From assembly GCA_903850425.1 (NCBI GenBank), contig CAINLR010000027.1, forward strand, positions 1 to 64,000: 64,000 nt of DNA. Direction: 5' to 3'. Below are positions 26,779 through 35,868 of this stretch, piece by piece. The notes under the pieces are model-generated. The model had not been told where the DNA came from. It made no database searches and was given only the letters and a program-made list of their open reading frames with translations. Positions within the stretch are counted from its first letter, which is position 1; every line of letters begins with the position of its first letter. This stretch comes from an uncultured Verrucomicrobia subdivision 3 bacterium. GTDB taxonomy: Bacteria > Verrucomicrobiota > Verrucomicrobiia > Limisphaerales > UBA11358. Both the position numbers and the translations under genes were made by a program.

Positions 26779-27747
26779 ATGAAATCAACACTCTGGAAAT
26801 TCACCCTCGGGGCCGCCTGCGTTTGCGCCAGCGGCTTCATGGCCCACGCGGCTGCACTCCAGCGAGCAGACGTCATTGCGGACCCGACCTGGTTGCTGCA
26901 TGTGGACTGCGACGCGCTCCGGCCAACCGCGATTGGCCAGTTCATTCTTTCCGAAATGGACAAGCCGGAGGCCAAAGCCAAGCTGGCCGCCATGCAATCC
27001 ATCTTCAATTTTGATCTCCGCACCCAACTTCACGGCGTCACCCTCTACGGCCGCAGCCAGGCTCCCGCCGACGCCGTATTGATGATCTATGCTGACTTTG
27101 AAGCGGATCGCCTGGTCACCCTGGCCAAGGCCGCCAAAGACTATCAGAGTGTGCCCCATCACAAGCAGGTCATTCATAACTGGGTTGATGACAAGAAGCC
27201 GGCGTCGAATGGCGTCGCGCCGCGTGTCTATGCGGCCATTCAGGGTAACCGGGTGATCTTCGGCCAGCGCGAAGACCGCGTGGCTGGGGCACTGGATGCC
27301 CTCGACGGCACCAGCCCCAACCTGGCCGCTGGCAAGTCCTTCCCTGAGCTGGGCGCCGGTGAGGGCGGGCGTTTCCTCGAAGCCGCCGTGCGCAAGCTGG
27401 AACTCCCGGCTTCGGACCCGAACTCCGCGATTTTGAAACTCGCCAAAAGCCTGCAACTGCTCCTCAGTGAGAAAGAAAAGCAATTCCAAGCCTCGCTGAC
27501 CGTCGCTGCCGATAATAATGAAGTGGCCGGCAACATTCTCTCCATTGCCCAAGGCCTCATTTCGCTGCTCAAACTGCAAACGGACAAGCCGGAATCCATC
27601 AAGCTCGCCAACGCTCTGACGATCACGCAGGATGGCCCCAGAATCATCGGCAAGCTCGTCCTGTCCGGCAGCGATGCCGTCGAGATCATCAAGGCCGACG
27701 CCGCGCGGAAAGCTGCGGCCAAGGCCGCGAAAGAAACAAAAGAGTAA
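26779..27747 (+). CDS. Secreted protein linked to an ECF sigma factor
   Basis: The protein has 322 residues with a signal peptide (LWKFTLGAACVCASGFMAHA). The mature part alternates beta and helix: WLLHVDCDALRPTAIGQFIL, TLYGRSQAPADAVLMIYADF, RVYAAIQGNRVIFGQREDRV. A short Lys/Ala tail (AARKAAAKAAKETKE) closes it. No enzyme motif found. It precedes the sigma factor gene by 20 bp, so the two are likely co-transcribed. Gene order suggests it belongs to, or is a target of, the envelope response controlled by that sigma factor; function unknown. Confidence 0.75.
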   Translation: MKSTLWKFTLGAACVCASGFMAHAAALQRADVIADPTWLLHVDCDALRPTAIGQFILSEMDKPEAKAKLAAMQSIFNFDLRTQLHGVTLYGRSQAPADAVLMIYADFEADRLVTLAKAAKDYQSVPHHKQVIHNWVDDKKPASNGVAPRVYAAIQGNRVIFGQREDRVAGALDALDGTSPNLAAGKSFPELGAGEGGRFLEAAVRKLELPASDPNSAILKLAKSLQLLLSEKEKQFQASLTVAADNNEVAGNILSIAQGLISLLKLQTDKPESIKLANALTITQDGPRIIGKLVLSGSDAVEIIKADAARKAAAKAAKETKE

Positions 27748-27767
27748 GTTCAACCCGGCCGCAAACA

Positions 27768-28409
27768 TTGGCGCAGGAACGACCATCCGATTCCGACGAG
27801 GAGCTGGCCCGCCAAACGCAGGCCGGCTCCTTGGATGCTTTCGAGCAACTCGTCGATCGCTACGAAGATCGGGTCCATGCCTTTGTGGCCCAGTTCTGCC
27901 GCAACGCGACCGATGCCCGGGAGTTGACGCAAGACACCTTTGTGACGGCGTTTCAAAAGATCGTTCAGTTCGATGCGCGCCGTCGCTTTGCCGCGTGGTT
28001 GTTCACCATCGCCCGCCGCAAGTGCATTGACCGCCATCGCGCGGCGGCTCCGGTCGCGGACGATTCCATTCCCGACCAGCCGGATGAATCCGATCCATCG
28101 GAACTGATCGCCCGTCATGAGGAAGGACAGAACCTCTGGCGACTGGCCCGCGAGCGCCTGGGCGAAAATCAATTCCAAGCGCTCTGGCTGCATTATGCGG
28201 ACGACATGAATGTGGCGCAGATCGCGCAAGTGCTGGGCAAGACCCGGGTCCACATCAAGGTGATGCTCTTTCGTGCGCGCCAGATTCTGGCTCGCGAATT
28301 AAACCCAGGCCTGACGCTTTTCCAGGCGTTTCCGACGACCAAACTAAGGCCGGTCCTGGCCGCCTTCCCCCAACCATCATCCACTCTGCCCCCGGCAAAG
28401 GAATTGTGA
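27768..28409 (+). CDS. ECF-type RNA polymerase sigma factor (TTG start)
   Basis: The protein has 213 residues from a TTG at 27768, 20 bp after the previous gene. Region 2: FEQLVDRYEDRVHAFVAQFC ... ARELTQDTFVTAFQKI, then RRRFAAWLFTIARRKCIDRH. Region 4: LWLHYADDMNVAQIAQVLG and VHIKVMLFRARQILARE, a helix-turn-helix. The C-terminal 40 residues are a Pro-rich tail. ECF sigma factors redirect RNA polymerase in response to envelope or stress signals. The downstream gene is a single-helix membrane protein in the anti-sigma position. Confidence 0.9.
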   Translation: MAQERPSDSDEELARQTQAGSLDAFEQLVDRYEDRVHAFVAQFCRNATDARELTQDTFVTAFQKIVQFDARRRFAAWLFTIARRKCIDRHRAAAPVADDSIPDQPDESDPSELIARHEEGQNLWRLARERLGENQFQALWLHYADDMNVAQIAQVLGKTRVHIKVMLFRARQILARELNPGLTLFQAFPTTKLRPVLAAFPQPSSTLPPAKEL

Positions 28410-28415
28410 GACGCT

Positions 28416-28931
28416 ATGAAATCCTGGCTGCTAAAATTTAAAATCTCCAATGCCCTCAATGACGGCAGGCCTTTGGCGCCGGCGTTGAAGAATGCCCTCA
28501 CCCAGTCCGACGAGCTGCGGCGCTTCGAGGAAAATTCCAGCGCCCTGGCGCACGCCTTGAAAAGTCAGTTGCCCAATCCAAGAGTGAGCGGGCCGCTTCA
28601 CGCCTCCATCATGCGCGCCGTCCGCACTGCTCACCACGCTGCCGTCGCCGAAAATCAATCCGCCTGGCCACGCTGGATTCCGGTCTCAGCCGCCGCTGTG
28701 TTGGTCTTGTGCGGTGCCTTGCTGGTTTTTGAATTTTCCAATAATCCAAGTTCCAAGGTTCAACCGGCGGATTCACAAGCGCTCGCCGCCGCCAGCGCCG
28801 CCATGGAAGCCGTTGGCAGTTTGGTGCGTGAGGCGCCCGCCGCCGCCTGGTCGCCATTGGCCGATGAAATGCAGCGACTCGATCGTGACTTGGTGAAGAC
28901 GAAACACTTTCTCTTCGCCAGCCTGCCGTGA
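28416..28931 (+). CDS. Putative anti-sigma factor, single membrane helix
   Basis: The protein has 171 residues and begins 6 bp after the sigma factor gene. The cytoplasmic part (about 1-82) includes LKNALTQSDELRRFEENSSA and VSGPLHASIMRAVRTAH. A transmembrane helix follows (WIPVSAAAVLVLCGALLVFEF, split at about residue 84-104), then an Ala-rich periplasmic tail with PLADEMQRLDRDLVKTK. No zinc-binding HxxxCxxC motif is visible, so it would be a non-ZAS type. The call rests mainly on gene order and topology. Confidence 0.65.
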   Translation: MKSWLLKFKISNALNDGRPLAPALKNALTQSDELRRFEENSSALAHALKSQLPNPRVSGPLHASIMRAVRTAHHAAVAENQSAWPRWIPVSAAAVLVLCGALLVFEFSNNPSSKVQPADSQALAAASAAMEAVGSLVREAPAAAWSPLADEMQRLDRDLVKTKHFLFASLP

Positions 28932-29468
28932 ACAGGAAACGCAATGCCCAAGCAGGTATTCTGTTCGCGCCAGTTGATCCGACAACTCCATGAATTCCTG
29001 CGCCGGCTCCATCGAGAGTCCGGCTTGAGGATGCCCCGCAGTCCAAGCCACGCTGCCGCGTTGGCCGGTGACGACCGAACCGCGCGCAGCGTCTTGGACT
29101 GCGCCAGCCCTCTGGCGCTTTGGCCGGACGGGAAGTAGGAGCCAACGTGAGGAGTCACAAATTTGTTGGCCCAAGTTGACTTTTGTGAGTTAGAGACTCG
29201 CCACCTCGTCTCCTACAAAAGCGAGGCCGACGCGCTTTTCCCCTGGAGCGCGACTGTGTCCCGCAGCGGGACCAGTCGCAGCAAAGCGGCATGGGTGGAC
29301 GCGGTGGAAAAATCCTACACCATGCAGTCCGCGGACGTTGCTGCGGCTGGTCTCCGCGACACAGCCGCGCTCCGGGAACGAGCGGAAGACGGCGGGCGCA
29401 TGATGGCCGGCTGTAATAACTGACCGCCCGCAAGAACCGCCGGGCGGGGCAAACCGCCGCTGCCGAAA
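28932..29468. repeat. 537-bp gap with two palindromic elements
   Basis: No gene was supported here. Element A (29091-29121) is a single GTCTTGGACTGCG-type palindrome copy preceded by GACCGAACCGCGCG, a flank also present at 48490-48506 in inverted form. Element B (29245-29373) has outer arms GGAGCGCGACTGTGTC (29245-29260) and GACACAGCCGCGCTCC (29358-29373), complementary at 15 of 16 positions. Its inner arms are 29271-29284 and 29338-29351, complementary at 13 of 14. A related element B lies at 53604-53730. Confidence 0.8.
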
Positions 29469-29963
29469 TCACTTATGCTCAGAAGCAAATTGCTTTAATC
29501 GCTTGGAAGCCATAAGGGTAAACCAAGCGATACTCAGAAGGTAGATGCGACGTCGGTCGGTAAGTGGTATGTCGCCCGTTTGGCAAATTTGCCTATCATT
29601 GCCAAAGCTCAGCTTCTTAAAATGTTTGTCGATGACGGCATCATCGAATTTCGCATCCCCGGGATGGTGAGCAAAATGGTTCCGAATCTCTTTGATTGCC
29701 CGGAGATTGTCTCTCATAGACTTATGAAAAGCACCCACTGCGTAAGCGATAGCAATCCTCTGAGAGAATGTGGCCATCGGACCAAAACCTTGAAAAAGCT
29801 CATCAATTTCAGGGTCGGCAATGAGGAAACAAGTCTTGAGATATTCAACAAGATAGTTTTCGACGAAACTGCCCGCCAAGATAGCAGCCGCTCGATCCGA
29901 TTCGTTATGATACAACTCGACTATTTTTTGATAGTCATTAATATCGACCTTAGTGGGTTTCAT
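29469..29963 (-). CDS. MtlR-like protein (mannitol repressor family fold)
   Basis: The protein has 164 residues. DRAAAILAGSFVENYLVEYL, LFQGFGPMATFSQRIAIAYA and LRAIKEIRNHFAHHP match the MtlR/DUF4145-like pattern: a first helix pair, a central GPMATFSQRI segment and a final RNxFAH motif. The family is named after a mannitol operon repressor, but such stand-alone proteins occur in many contexts, including defence islands; mannitol genes are absent here. The codon use is AT-richer than neighbouring genes and it lies beside another AT-rich orphan, suggesting acquired DNA. Confidence 0.6.
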   Translation of the reverse strand: MKPTKVDINDYQKIVELYHNESDRAAAILAGSFVENYLVEYLKTCFLIADPEIDELFQGFGPMATFSQRIAIAYAVGAFHKSMRDNLRAIKEIRNHFAHHPGDAKFDDAVIDKHFKKLSFGNDRQICQTGDIPLTDRRRIYLLSIAWFTLMASKRLKQFASEHK

Positions 29964-30067
29964 GGCGCGTGTCCGAAAAAGATTGGATTAGAATTGAGCC
30001 GCGCTGGCATAGTTGTATCAATCGCGAAAGCAGAACTAAAGACGCTCTCCACGTTGGCGCAACCGAT

Positions 30068-30397
30068 TTAAGCGGTATGGTCACAGACATTATTTAACCC
30101 CTCTCGAATCATCACTGCCAATTTTCTGTCGTTATCAATCGAATCACGGCTCTGCTTGGCGAAGATGGCTCGCAGGTTGGCGTCGTTGGTTTTCGAAAGA
30201 ACCTCGGGGTCGGTCAATGTAAGCTCGCCGTCAGCAATTGTCCTAAGTGTTTGGATAAATGCTTCCCGATTTGAATCTGTGAGAACAACGCCATGAGCAG
30301 CAATCGCAGCACGCGCGCCGAGGAAGAAGGCACGCCACGCTAAAGTTTCCTGTTCTGGCTTATTCACAAAGGCTAAGAAATATCTAAAGCCGATCAA
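30068..30397 (-). CDS. Small hypothetical protein in the AT-rich patch
   Basis: The 109-residue frame (GFRYFLAFVNKPEQETLAWR start, LRAIFAKQSRDSIDNDRKLA middle) is largely helical with a balanced amino-acid composition, which supports a real gene. No domain recognised. It sits 104 bp upstream of the MtlR-like gene on the same strand and may be co-transcribed. AT-rich relative to the window. Confidence 0.4.
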   Translation of the reverse strand: MIGFRYFLAFVNKPEQETLAWRAFFLGARAAIAAHGVVLTDSNREAFIQTLRTIADGELTLTDPEVLSKTNDANLRAIFAKQSRDSIDNDRKLAVMIREGLNNVCDHTA

Positions 30398-30538
30398 AGG
30401 AACTGCTATTTATCAGGGATTTCACCTGGAGATGATGAATCATGTATTTAGCTGTGTCCAGTGCAAGTTTTACGGATTCATAATTTTGGCATTATCATTC
30501 AACTTGACAGCCGACGGCAACCCGCGAACTATAACGAA

Positions 30539-31870
30539 ATGAAAAACAAGTTGATTTCATGTGCTTTAGTCTTCATGGTTGCGGTTCCTCTCCTATTACT
30601 CGCTGATGAAATTGGCCCTGACCAGCACTCATTGGAGGCAGTTAAAGCAAACGCTGAAAAGGGAGATGTGCATGCTCAGTCAAATCTTGGTTTACGGTAT
30701 TTCAAAGGTCAGGGTGTGGCTCAAGATTTAGGAGAAGCGGTGAAATGGTTTCGTAAGGCTGCGGAACAGGGTGATGCCGCAGCGCAGTTTAACCTAGGCA
30801 GCAGCTACGACAATGGACAGGGCGTAACAAAAGATAATGCGGAAGCAGTGAAATGGTATCGCAAAGCTGCGGAACAGGGAAATGTTAATGCACAAAACAA
30901 CCTTGGAACTTGTTATGTCAACGGCCAAGGCATAGATCAGGATTACGCAGAAGCAGTGAAATGGTTTCGCAAGGCTGCAGAACAAGGAGATGCCCGAGGG
31001 CAAAACAATCTTGGAGTTGCCTATTACAAGGGTGTAGGTGTGACGCAGGACTACGCAGAAGCGGCGGAATGGTATCGTAAAGCAGCGGAACAGGGACACG
31101 CCCTAGCGCAATCCAGCCTTAGCGTTTTTTATTATTGTGGGCTAGGTGTCACGACAAATTATGCTGAGGCGGTGAAATGGTGCCGTAAAGCAGCGAAACA
31201 GGGAGTTCCACTAGCGCAAACCAACCTACAGACATTCGAAGCAAAGCTATCTATGGTTAATCCTATGTCGCCCGAAAACGCAAATGTTGGCGGGACAGAT
31301 GATTCGACAATGCCAACTTTGTCCCTTGAAAAATTTGACATTGCTGACGATTACGTTCACCGAGCCAATGTGAGCTTATCACAAAACAATTACGATGCTG
31401 CATGGGCTGATTTTAATAAAGCCATTGAATTGAAATCAGGCCTTGCCTCTGCCTACTTCGGGCGAGCATCCGTAAAAGAAGCAAAAGGTTACCACAACGA
31501 AGCACTGGATGATTTGCGAGTATTCCTCAAAATCCAACCAGATGCTCAAGCCTATAATACTGTAGGTGTTTGGATGTGGACCCATTGTTTCTATGAAAAG
31601 TCTGAGGAATATTACACTAAAGCAATTGAACTGAAACCGGACTTTGCTGAAGCCTACAATAATCGTGGCGCTATCAAGTCGTTTAAATCTATTTACGGTT
31701 CCACTAGATTGGATGAAGCAATTGAGGACTATGATAAAGCCATTGAAATAAGCCCGGACTTTGCTCAAGCCTATTTAGGTCGTAGCTCTGTTAAAAGAAG
31801 GAAGGGGGATATGGATGGCTGGCAGGCCGATTACAACATTTTCAAGAGCATCCAATCCAAAATCAAATAA
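30539..31870 (+). CDS. Secreted Sel1-repeat and TPR protein
   Basis: The protein has 443 residues from the ATG at 30539, where a signal peptide begins (MKNKLISCALVFMVAVPLLL); a longer frame starts at 30461. Residues about 20-220 hold six Sel1-like units of 36 residues (for example AQFNLGSSYDNGQGVTKDNA; AEAVKWYRKAAEQG). After a 50-residue linker, TPR units follow: AWADFNKAIELKSGLASAYF, YYTKAIELKPDFAEAYNNRG, AIEDYDKAIEISPDFAQAYL. Sel1 and TPR arrays bind proteins, usually in the periplasm or at the outer membrane. AT-rich and isolated; no operon partner. Confidence 0.9.
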   Translation: MKNKLISCALVFMVAVPLLLLADEIGPDQHSLEAVKANAEKGDVHAQSNLGLRYFKGQGVAQDLGEAVKWFRKAAEQGDAAAQFNLGSSYDNGQGVTKDNAEAVKWYRKAAEQGNVNAQNNLGTCYVNGQGIDQDYAEAVKWFRKAAEQGDARGQNNLGVAYYKGVGVTQDYAEAAEWYRKAAEQGHALAQSSLSVFYYCGLGVTTNYAEAVKWCRKAAKQGVPLAQTNLQTFEAKLSMVNPMSPENANVGGTDDSTMPTLSLEKFDIADDYVHRANVSLSQNNYDAAWADFNKAIELKSGLASAYFGRASVKEAKGYHNEALDDLRVFLKIQPDAQAYNTVGVWMWTHCFYEKSEEYYTKAIELKPDFAEAYNNRGAIKSFKSIYGSTRLDEAIEDYDKAIEISPDFAQAYLGRSSVKRRKGDMDGWQADYNIFKSIQSKIK

Positions 31871-32047
31871 ACCTAGCCTTTAAGGACTCGCCATATTGAC
31901 AACCTTGCTCGCAACCACCGGATCTCAACTTTTCATCACGGGCGATGGTTGTTGATTTCCTGTGATCACGTAGTCAAGAGTGCGGCCAAATCGCGTTTGT
32001 TCACGGTCTCTTGCAAAAGGCGAATGAAGAAGGCAGAAACGAGGCAG

Positions 32048-34054
32048 TTATCTCTCTTCCTCGCGGACGGGCTTGAGATCCATGTAGGTGGGTTCTTTGG
32101 GATCGCCGGGAAGTAATTTGCCCTCGCTAACTTTCAGCTCGACGACCTCCACTGCCGTTCGGCGTCCAGGACCAAAGTAGAACCACCAGGCGCGATCGCC
32201 GCTGACGACCACGTCGCCGTGCGAGCCGAAGAGCGGTTCCGGCTGCAACTTCCAATTGCGGCAGTCGTCCGAACTCCACACGCGCATGCCGTTCCGCCAG
32301 CAGTCGGCGATCAGCCAGAACTTGCCCTGCCAATGAAACGCCTTCGGACCTTCGCCGCTGAAATTGGTCACGGCATTCCCTTTGACTTCCCAGTGATTCA
32401 GATCCGGACTGTCCGCGTAGGACAAGCTGGGCGATCTTCGTTCATCTTTATACCACATCCGCCACAGGCCGCTGGGCAATTGCATGACGCAGGCATCAAT
32501 GACGCGCTCGGATTTCAAATCCACTTTGCCGAGACTATTCCACTTGATCCCATCCTTGCTGGTGAGATGGACGATTTCGCGCGGATGATTCCAGTCGTTG
32601 AAGATGCCGGGAACGTAACTGAGATACATGTGATAAGTGCCCGCCACCCAGATGACCTCGGGGGCCCAATAGGTATAGTCGTTCGGATGAATATCCTTGC
32701 CATAACTGATGTCGGCGTTGCCCCGGTAAGTCCACGTCGCACCGCCATCGGAAGATTCGGCCATGCCGATGTTGCAGCCGTGAACCCACTCCACGCCCGA
32801 CGTGTTGGTGGCCGTGGCGCGGCGCTGTGTGTAATACATGAACCATTTCTTGGACTCGGCGTTGAAGCAGAGGACCGGATCGGTCGGCGCATCAAACGGC
32901 GGATCGCGAAACAGCGGACGCGCGGCGAGCTTGCCCGGCGGCGGAGAATTTGTTGCCGGCGTTTGCGCTAATGTAGTTCTCGCGGCTGCATCTTCGGCGG
33001 CGATAGTCTTGACCATGTCGCGATCAAACGCTTCACCATCGAATGGAATGACCACGACTTTGCTGCCGTGGGTGTCATTGCCGCGCTCCTGATTCTTTTC
33101 CACATCGAGAGCCGCGAGAGTGAAGTATTTGACGTGGCCATTTTCCAGCAGCACGCCGGGACGTTCCATCTTATCCCAATGGTTCACGGTGCCATCGGTG
33201 TAACGAACGAAATCCTTTCGTGGATCGTAAGCCAACCCACGGTTAACCCAGTTCGTCTTGCCGTCTTTGGAAGTAAGATGGTAGGCCGTGCGCGTGCTCC
33301 ATGAATTGACGACGATGTGATAGAGTCCGCCACTATACCAGACCACAGGATCTTCAAGATTCGGAATGCCTTTGGGATAAGCTGGACCGACGATCTGGTA
33401 AGGTCCACAGATACCGTCGGCGGCTTTGCTGATCATCACCTGCCCGTTGCGCGGGACAATCATATAGTCGCCATCCGGCCGGATCATTACGCTGACATTG
33501 GAAGCACGCCAATTGGTCTGTCCGGTTACGGTGAGCAAACCTTTCATGATCCACGGTCCGTCCAGCGATTTGGAAATAAACACTGCGCCGGGCCGGGTTT
33601 CGCTGACAATGACCGCATAGCCTTCATCGTTCGGGAGAACCAGCGCGGTGACATTATGACCTTTGCCGCCCAAGCTGTCCGGCCAGCAGATACCCCTGTC
33701 CACATAGGGTCCAACGGGATTGTCGCTGACCGCGTGAACCGCTACGGAACCAAACCAACCATTGTGACCTTTGGCTTGATCCCAGCGGCTCGCGAACAGG
33801 TGATACTTTCCATCCGTTCCTTTGATGAGTTGGCCATCCCAATAGCACCACTGTTTCATCGTCTGGTCTTCGAGTCCGTTCTGGGGATCGCGCGGAAACA
33901 CCCCCGGCGCGCCCCACACGTTGGTCGTCAACGCACCGATAATCGGCGTCGGCAGAAAGTAGTCCATCAAGGTTTTGTCAGCGGCCGGCGAGGACGCAGC
34001 GATGCTAAATGCCAACGCGGCGAAAATCCTCGTTAATGAATTCATGGTTTTCAT
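32048..34054 (-). CDS. Secreted protein with two five-bladed beta-propellers, GH43/GH117-like
   Basis: The protein has 668 residues with a signal peptide (RIFAALAFSIAASSPA). The N-terminal half (about 60-340) reads WDGQLIKGTDGKYHLFASRW, LEDPVVWYSGGLYHIVVNSW; the C-terminal half (about 380-640) reads DAPTDPVLCFNAESKKWFMY, WAPEVIWVAGTYHMYLSY, VIDACVMQLPSGLWRMWYKD. Repeated 'x-G-x-Y-H' and 'D-P-V/A-P-E' motifs fit propeller glycosidases, but catalytic acid/base identity is not certain. The two halves together are twice the usual propeller length, so this looks like an internal fusion. Probably acts on plant or algal polysaccharide side chains. It begins 71 bp after the GH27 gene ends on the same strand, a likely two-gene unit. 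Confidence 0.75.
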   Translation of the reverse strand: MKTMNSLTRIFAALAFSIAASSPAADKTLMDYFLPTPIIGALTTNVWGAPGVFPRDPQNGLEDQTMKQWCYWDGQLIKGTDGKYHLFASRWDQAKGHNGWFGSVAVHAVSDNPVGPYVDRGICWPDSLGGKGHNVTALVLPNDEGYAVIVSETRPGAVFISKSLDGPWIMKGLLTVTGQTNWRASNVSVMIRPDGDYMIVPRNGQVMISKAADGICGPYQIVGPAYPKGIPNLEDPVVWYSGGLYHIVVNSWSTRTAYHLTSKDGKTNWVNRGLAYDPRKDFVRYTDGTVNHWDKMERPGVLLENGHVKYFTLAALDVEKNQERGNDTHGSKVVVIPFDGEAFDRDMVKTIAAEDAAARTTLAQTPATNSPPPGKLAARPLFRDPPFDAPTDPVLCFNAESKKWFMYYTQRRATATNTSGVEWVHGCNIGMAESSDGGATWTYRGNADISYGKDIHPNDYTYWAPEVIWVAGTYHMYLSYVPGIFNDWNHPREIVHLTSKDGIKWNSLGKVDLKSERVIDACVMQLPSGLWRMWYKDERRSPSLSYADSPDLNHWEVKGNAVTNFSGEGPKAFHWQGKFWLIADCWRNGMRVWSSDDCRNWKLQPEPLFGSHGDVVVSGDRAWWFYFGPGRRTAVEVVELKVSEGKLLPGDPKEPTYMDLKPVREEER

Positions 34055-34125
34055 TCGTATTTAATTCCCAGTCCGGGTTTGCAAAGTGCTTTTGGGCTCC
34101 ACTACCTCTGAAGGCACACAGATTT

Positions 34126-35493
34126 CTATCGGCTGGGTGAAACGCGATAAAGTCCGGCTCCGTGACGATTGATGACGGGAGCAAATTCATTGGTGAAGAC
34201 GCCCAGATCTTGCTGCGTCCAGAGATCGCGCACCTTGCCCACGCCGCTTAGGCCAAGCTCAGCCAGTTTTACCATCACGGCGGTCTTGGTCGGTTCTGCG
34301 GTTTGACTTCCACCATCGCGGGTGTTGAACAGGGCCAGATATTTGTCTGGCGAATTCGGCACGTCGGCCACCCAGCCATAAAAGCCGTCGCGCCGGAAGA
34401 GTTCGCGATTGTTCAGGCTGGCTTGGTCAACGGCAATGACTTCGTCGTTGGTGAGCAGTGACAGCGTGAACTCGTCAAGCTTCGTCAAATCCGCGCCAAT
34501 CATCAGCGGCGAACGCGCGATGCTCCACAAAGAAAGGAGCGTGTATTGCTCGTCGCGAGTAAAGTGTGTTTTGTTTTTGCCCATTTGCAGCACGCCGATC
34601 GGCAGCATATCGGCATCGGGGAAATGGCCGGGACCGCGATACGGCGTCCAGTTGCGCAGGCGGTCAAACTGCTCGAACAGCAGCGACCATTTGTCCCAGA
34701 AATCATCGCTGATGCGCCACATGTTCGCGTGCTCGCTGACATGCTCGCCCGACGAAACGGGCGTGGCCCCGGGCGACGTGCTGAAAACAATCTTGCGGCC
34801 GGTGCGATCAATCGCCTTGCGGAGAGCTTCGATTTCCGGCTGATGATACGGACGGGAAAGGTCGTCCACCTTCACAAAATCCACGCCCCACGCTGCCAGC
34901 AGTTCACACACGGAATTGTAATACTCCTGCGCGCCGGGCTTGGTCATGTCCACGCCATACATGTCGCCGTTCCACGGACACTTGCTGTTGGTGTCCGCGA
35001 TGTCGGCGGCGGTGAACTGAGTCCCCTTGATCGGCGCCTTCGCAGCGACGGCTTGGCGCGGAATGCCGCGCATGAGATGCACGCCGAATTTCAGGCCGAG
35101 ACTGTGAACGTAATCGGCCAGCGGCTTGAAACCTTTGCCATCAGCGGCCGAGGGAAATTTATTGGTCGCCGGAATGAGCCGGCCCCATTCATCCAAATCG
35201 AGCTTCGCGTCCTTGCGATAATCAAAACCGGTCGCATTGGGCTCATACCATTGAATATCCACGACGATATATTCCCAGCCGTGCGTGGCGAGCTTGGCCT
35301 TCATGACGTCTGCCTGCGCCCGTGTTTGCGCCTCGGTGACGGTGGTGGCAAAACCGTCCCAACTGTTCCAACCTAGCGGCGGAGTGGGCGCCCACGCCCA
35401 ATAGGCCGGATCGGCGGCGCGAGCGGAGACGAGCGCGGTGAAAACCAAAGTGCAGACCCAGGTGGCAGGTTTGAGGTGGAGCATATTTGTCAA
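34126..35493 (-). CDS. Secreted alpha-galactosidase, GH27
   Basis: The protein has 455 residues with a signal peptide (WVCTLVFTALVSARA). GH27 features: PPLGWNSWDGFATTVTEAQT at the N-terminus; GWEYIVVDIQWYEP; nucleophile in GVDFVKVDD (Asp210); acid/base Asp in WRISDDFWD (Asp263/264). The C-terminal beta-domain ends near VGKVRDLWTQQDLGV. Length is normal. Hydrolyses alpha-galactosyl links, for example in galactomannan or raffinose-type sugars. Upstream of the double-propeller gene on the same strand. Confidence 0.93.
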   Translation of the reverse strand: MTNMLHLKPATWVCTLVFTALVSARAADPAYWAWAPTPPLGWNSWDGFATTVTEAQTRAQADVMKAKLATHGWEYIVVDIQWYEPNATGFDYRKDAKLDLDEWGRLIPATNKFPSAADGKGFKPLADYVHSLGLKFGVHLMRGIPRQAVAAKAPIKGTQFTAADIADTNSKCPWNGDMYGVDMTKPGAQEYYNSVCELLAAWGVDFVKVDDLSRPYHQPEIEALRKAIDRTGRKIVFSTSPGATPVSSGEHVSEHANMWRISDDFWDKWSLLFEQFDRLRNWTPYRGPGHFPDADMLPIGVLQMGKNKTHFTRDEQYTLLSLWSIARSPLMIGADLTKLDEFTLSLLTNDEVIAVDQASLNNRELFRRDGFYGWVADVPNSPDKYLALFNTRDGGSQTAEPTKTAVMVKLAELGLSGVGKVRDLWTQQDLGVFTNEFAPVINRHGAGLYRVSPSR

Positions 35494-35868
35494 AAATTCT
35501 AGTTGCGATCTACATGGAACAAAAGACTTAGCGTGCGGTGGCTGCCGGCAGGATCGAATAATCCCCCCAACCTGTCACGTCAACAAAACTGACGACAGTT
35601 GGCCAAGCGGAACCACTCGCAGCCAACGCACGTCAAACCGCGCTGCCAACCATTGAACGGATACCTGCGCAAACCCCTTGCGGTGCCATGGCTCAACTTC
35701 GTCGCGCGCCGAGGCGGTTTTTCAACCGCATGGCGGAAGCCAGGGACAAGGGGATAAACAACAGGCGAATGGCCAGGATTCCCCTGCGCTGCCGCCCTTT
35801 GGTTGGGCTCCGCCGCCTCATGTTTTTTGGGTAAAAAGTCCTTTGCCTCGTTACGTCTTGGCGCGGGT
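35494..35868. other. Gap without supported gene
   Basis: This 375-bp region lies between two minus-strand genes. I see one short hairpin (35714-35719 GCGGTT with 35724-35729 AACCGC) and little else. Its left and right halves have coding-like open frames but no recognisable product. Confidence 0.4.
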
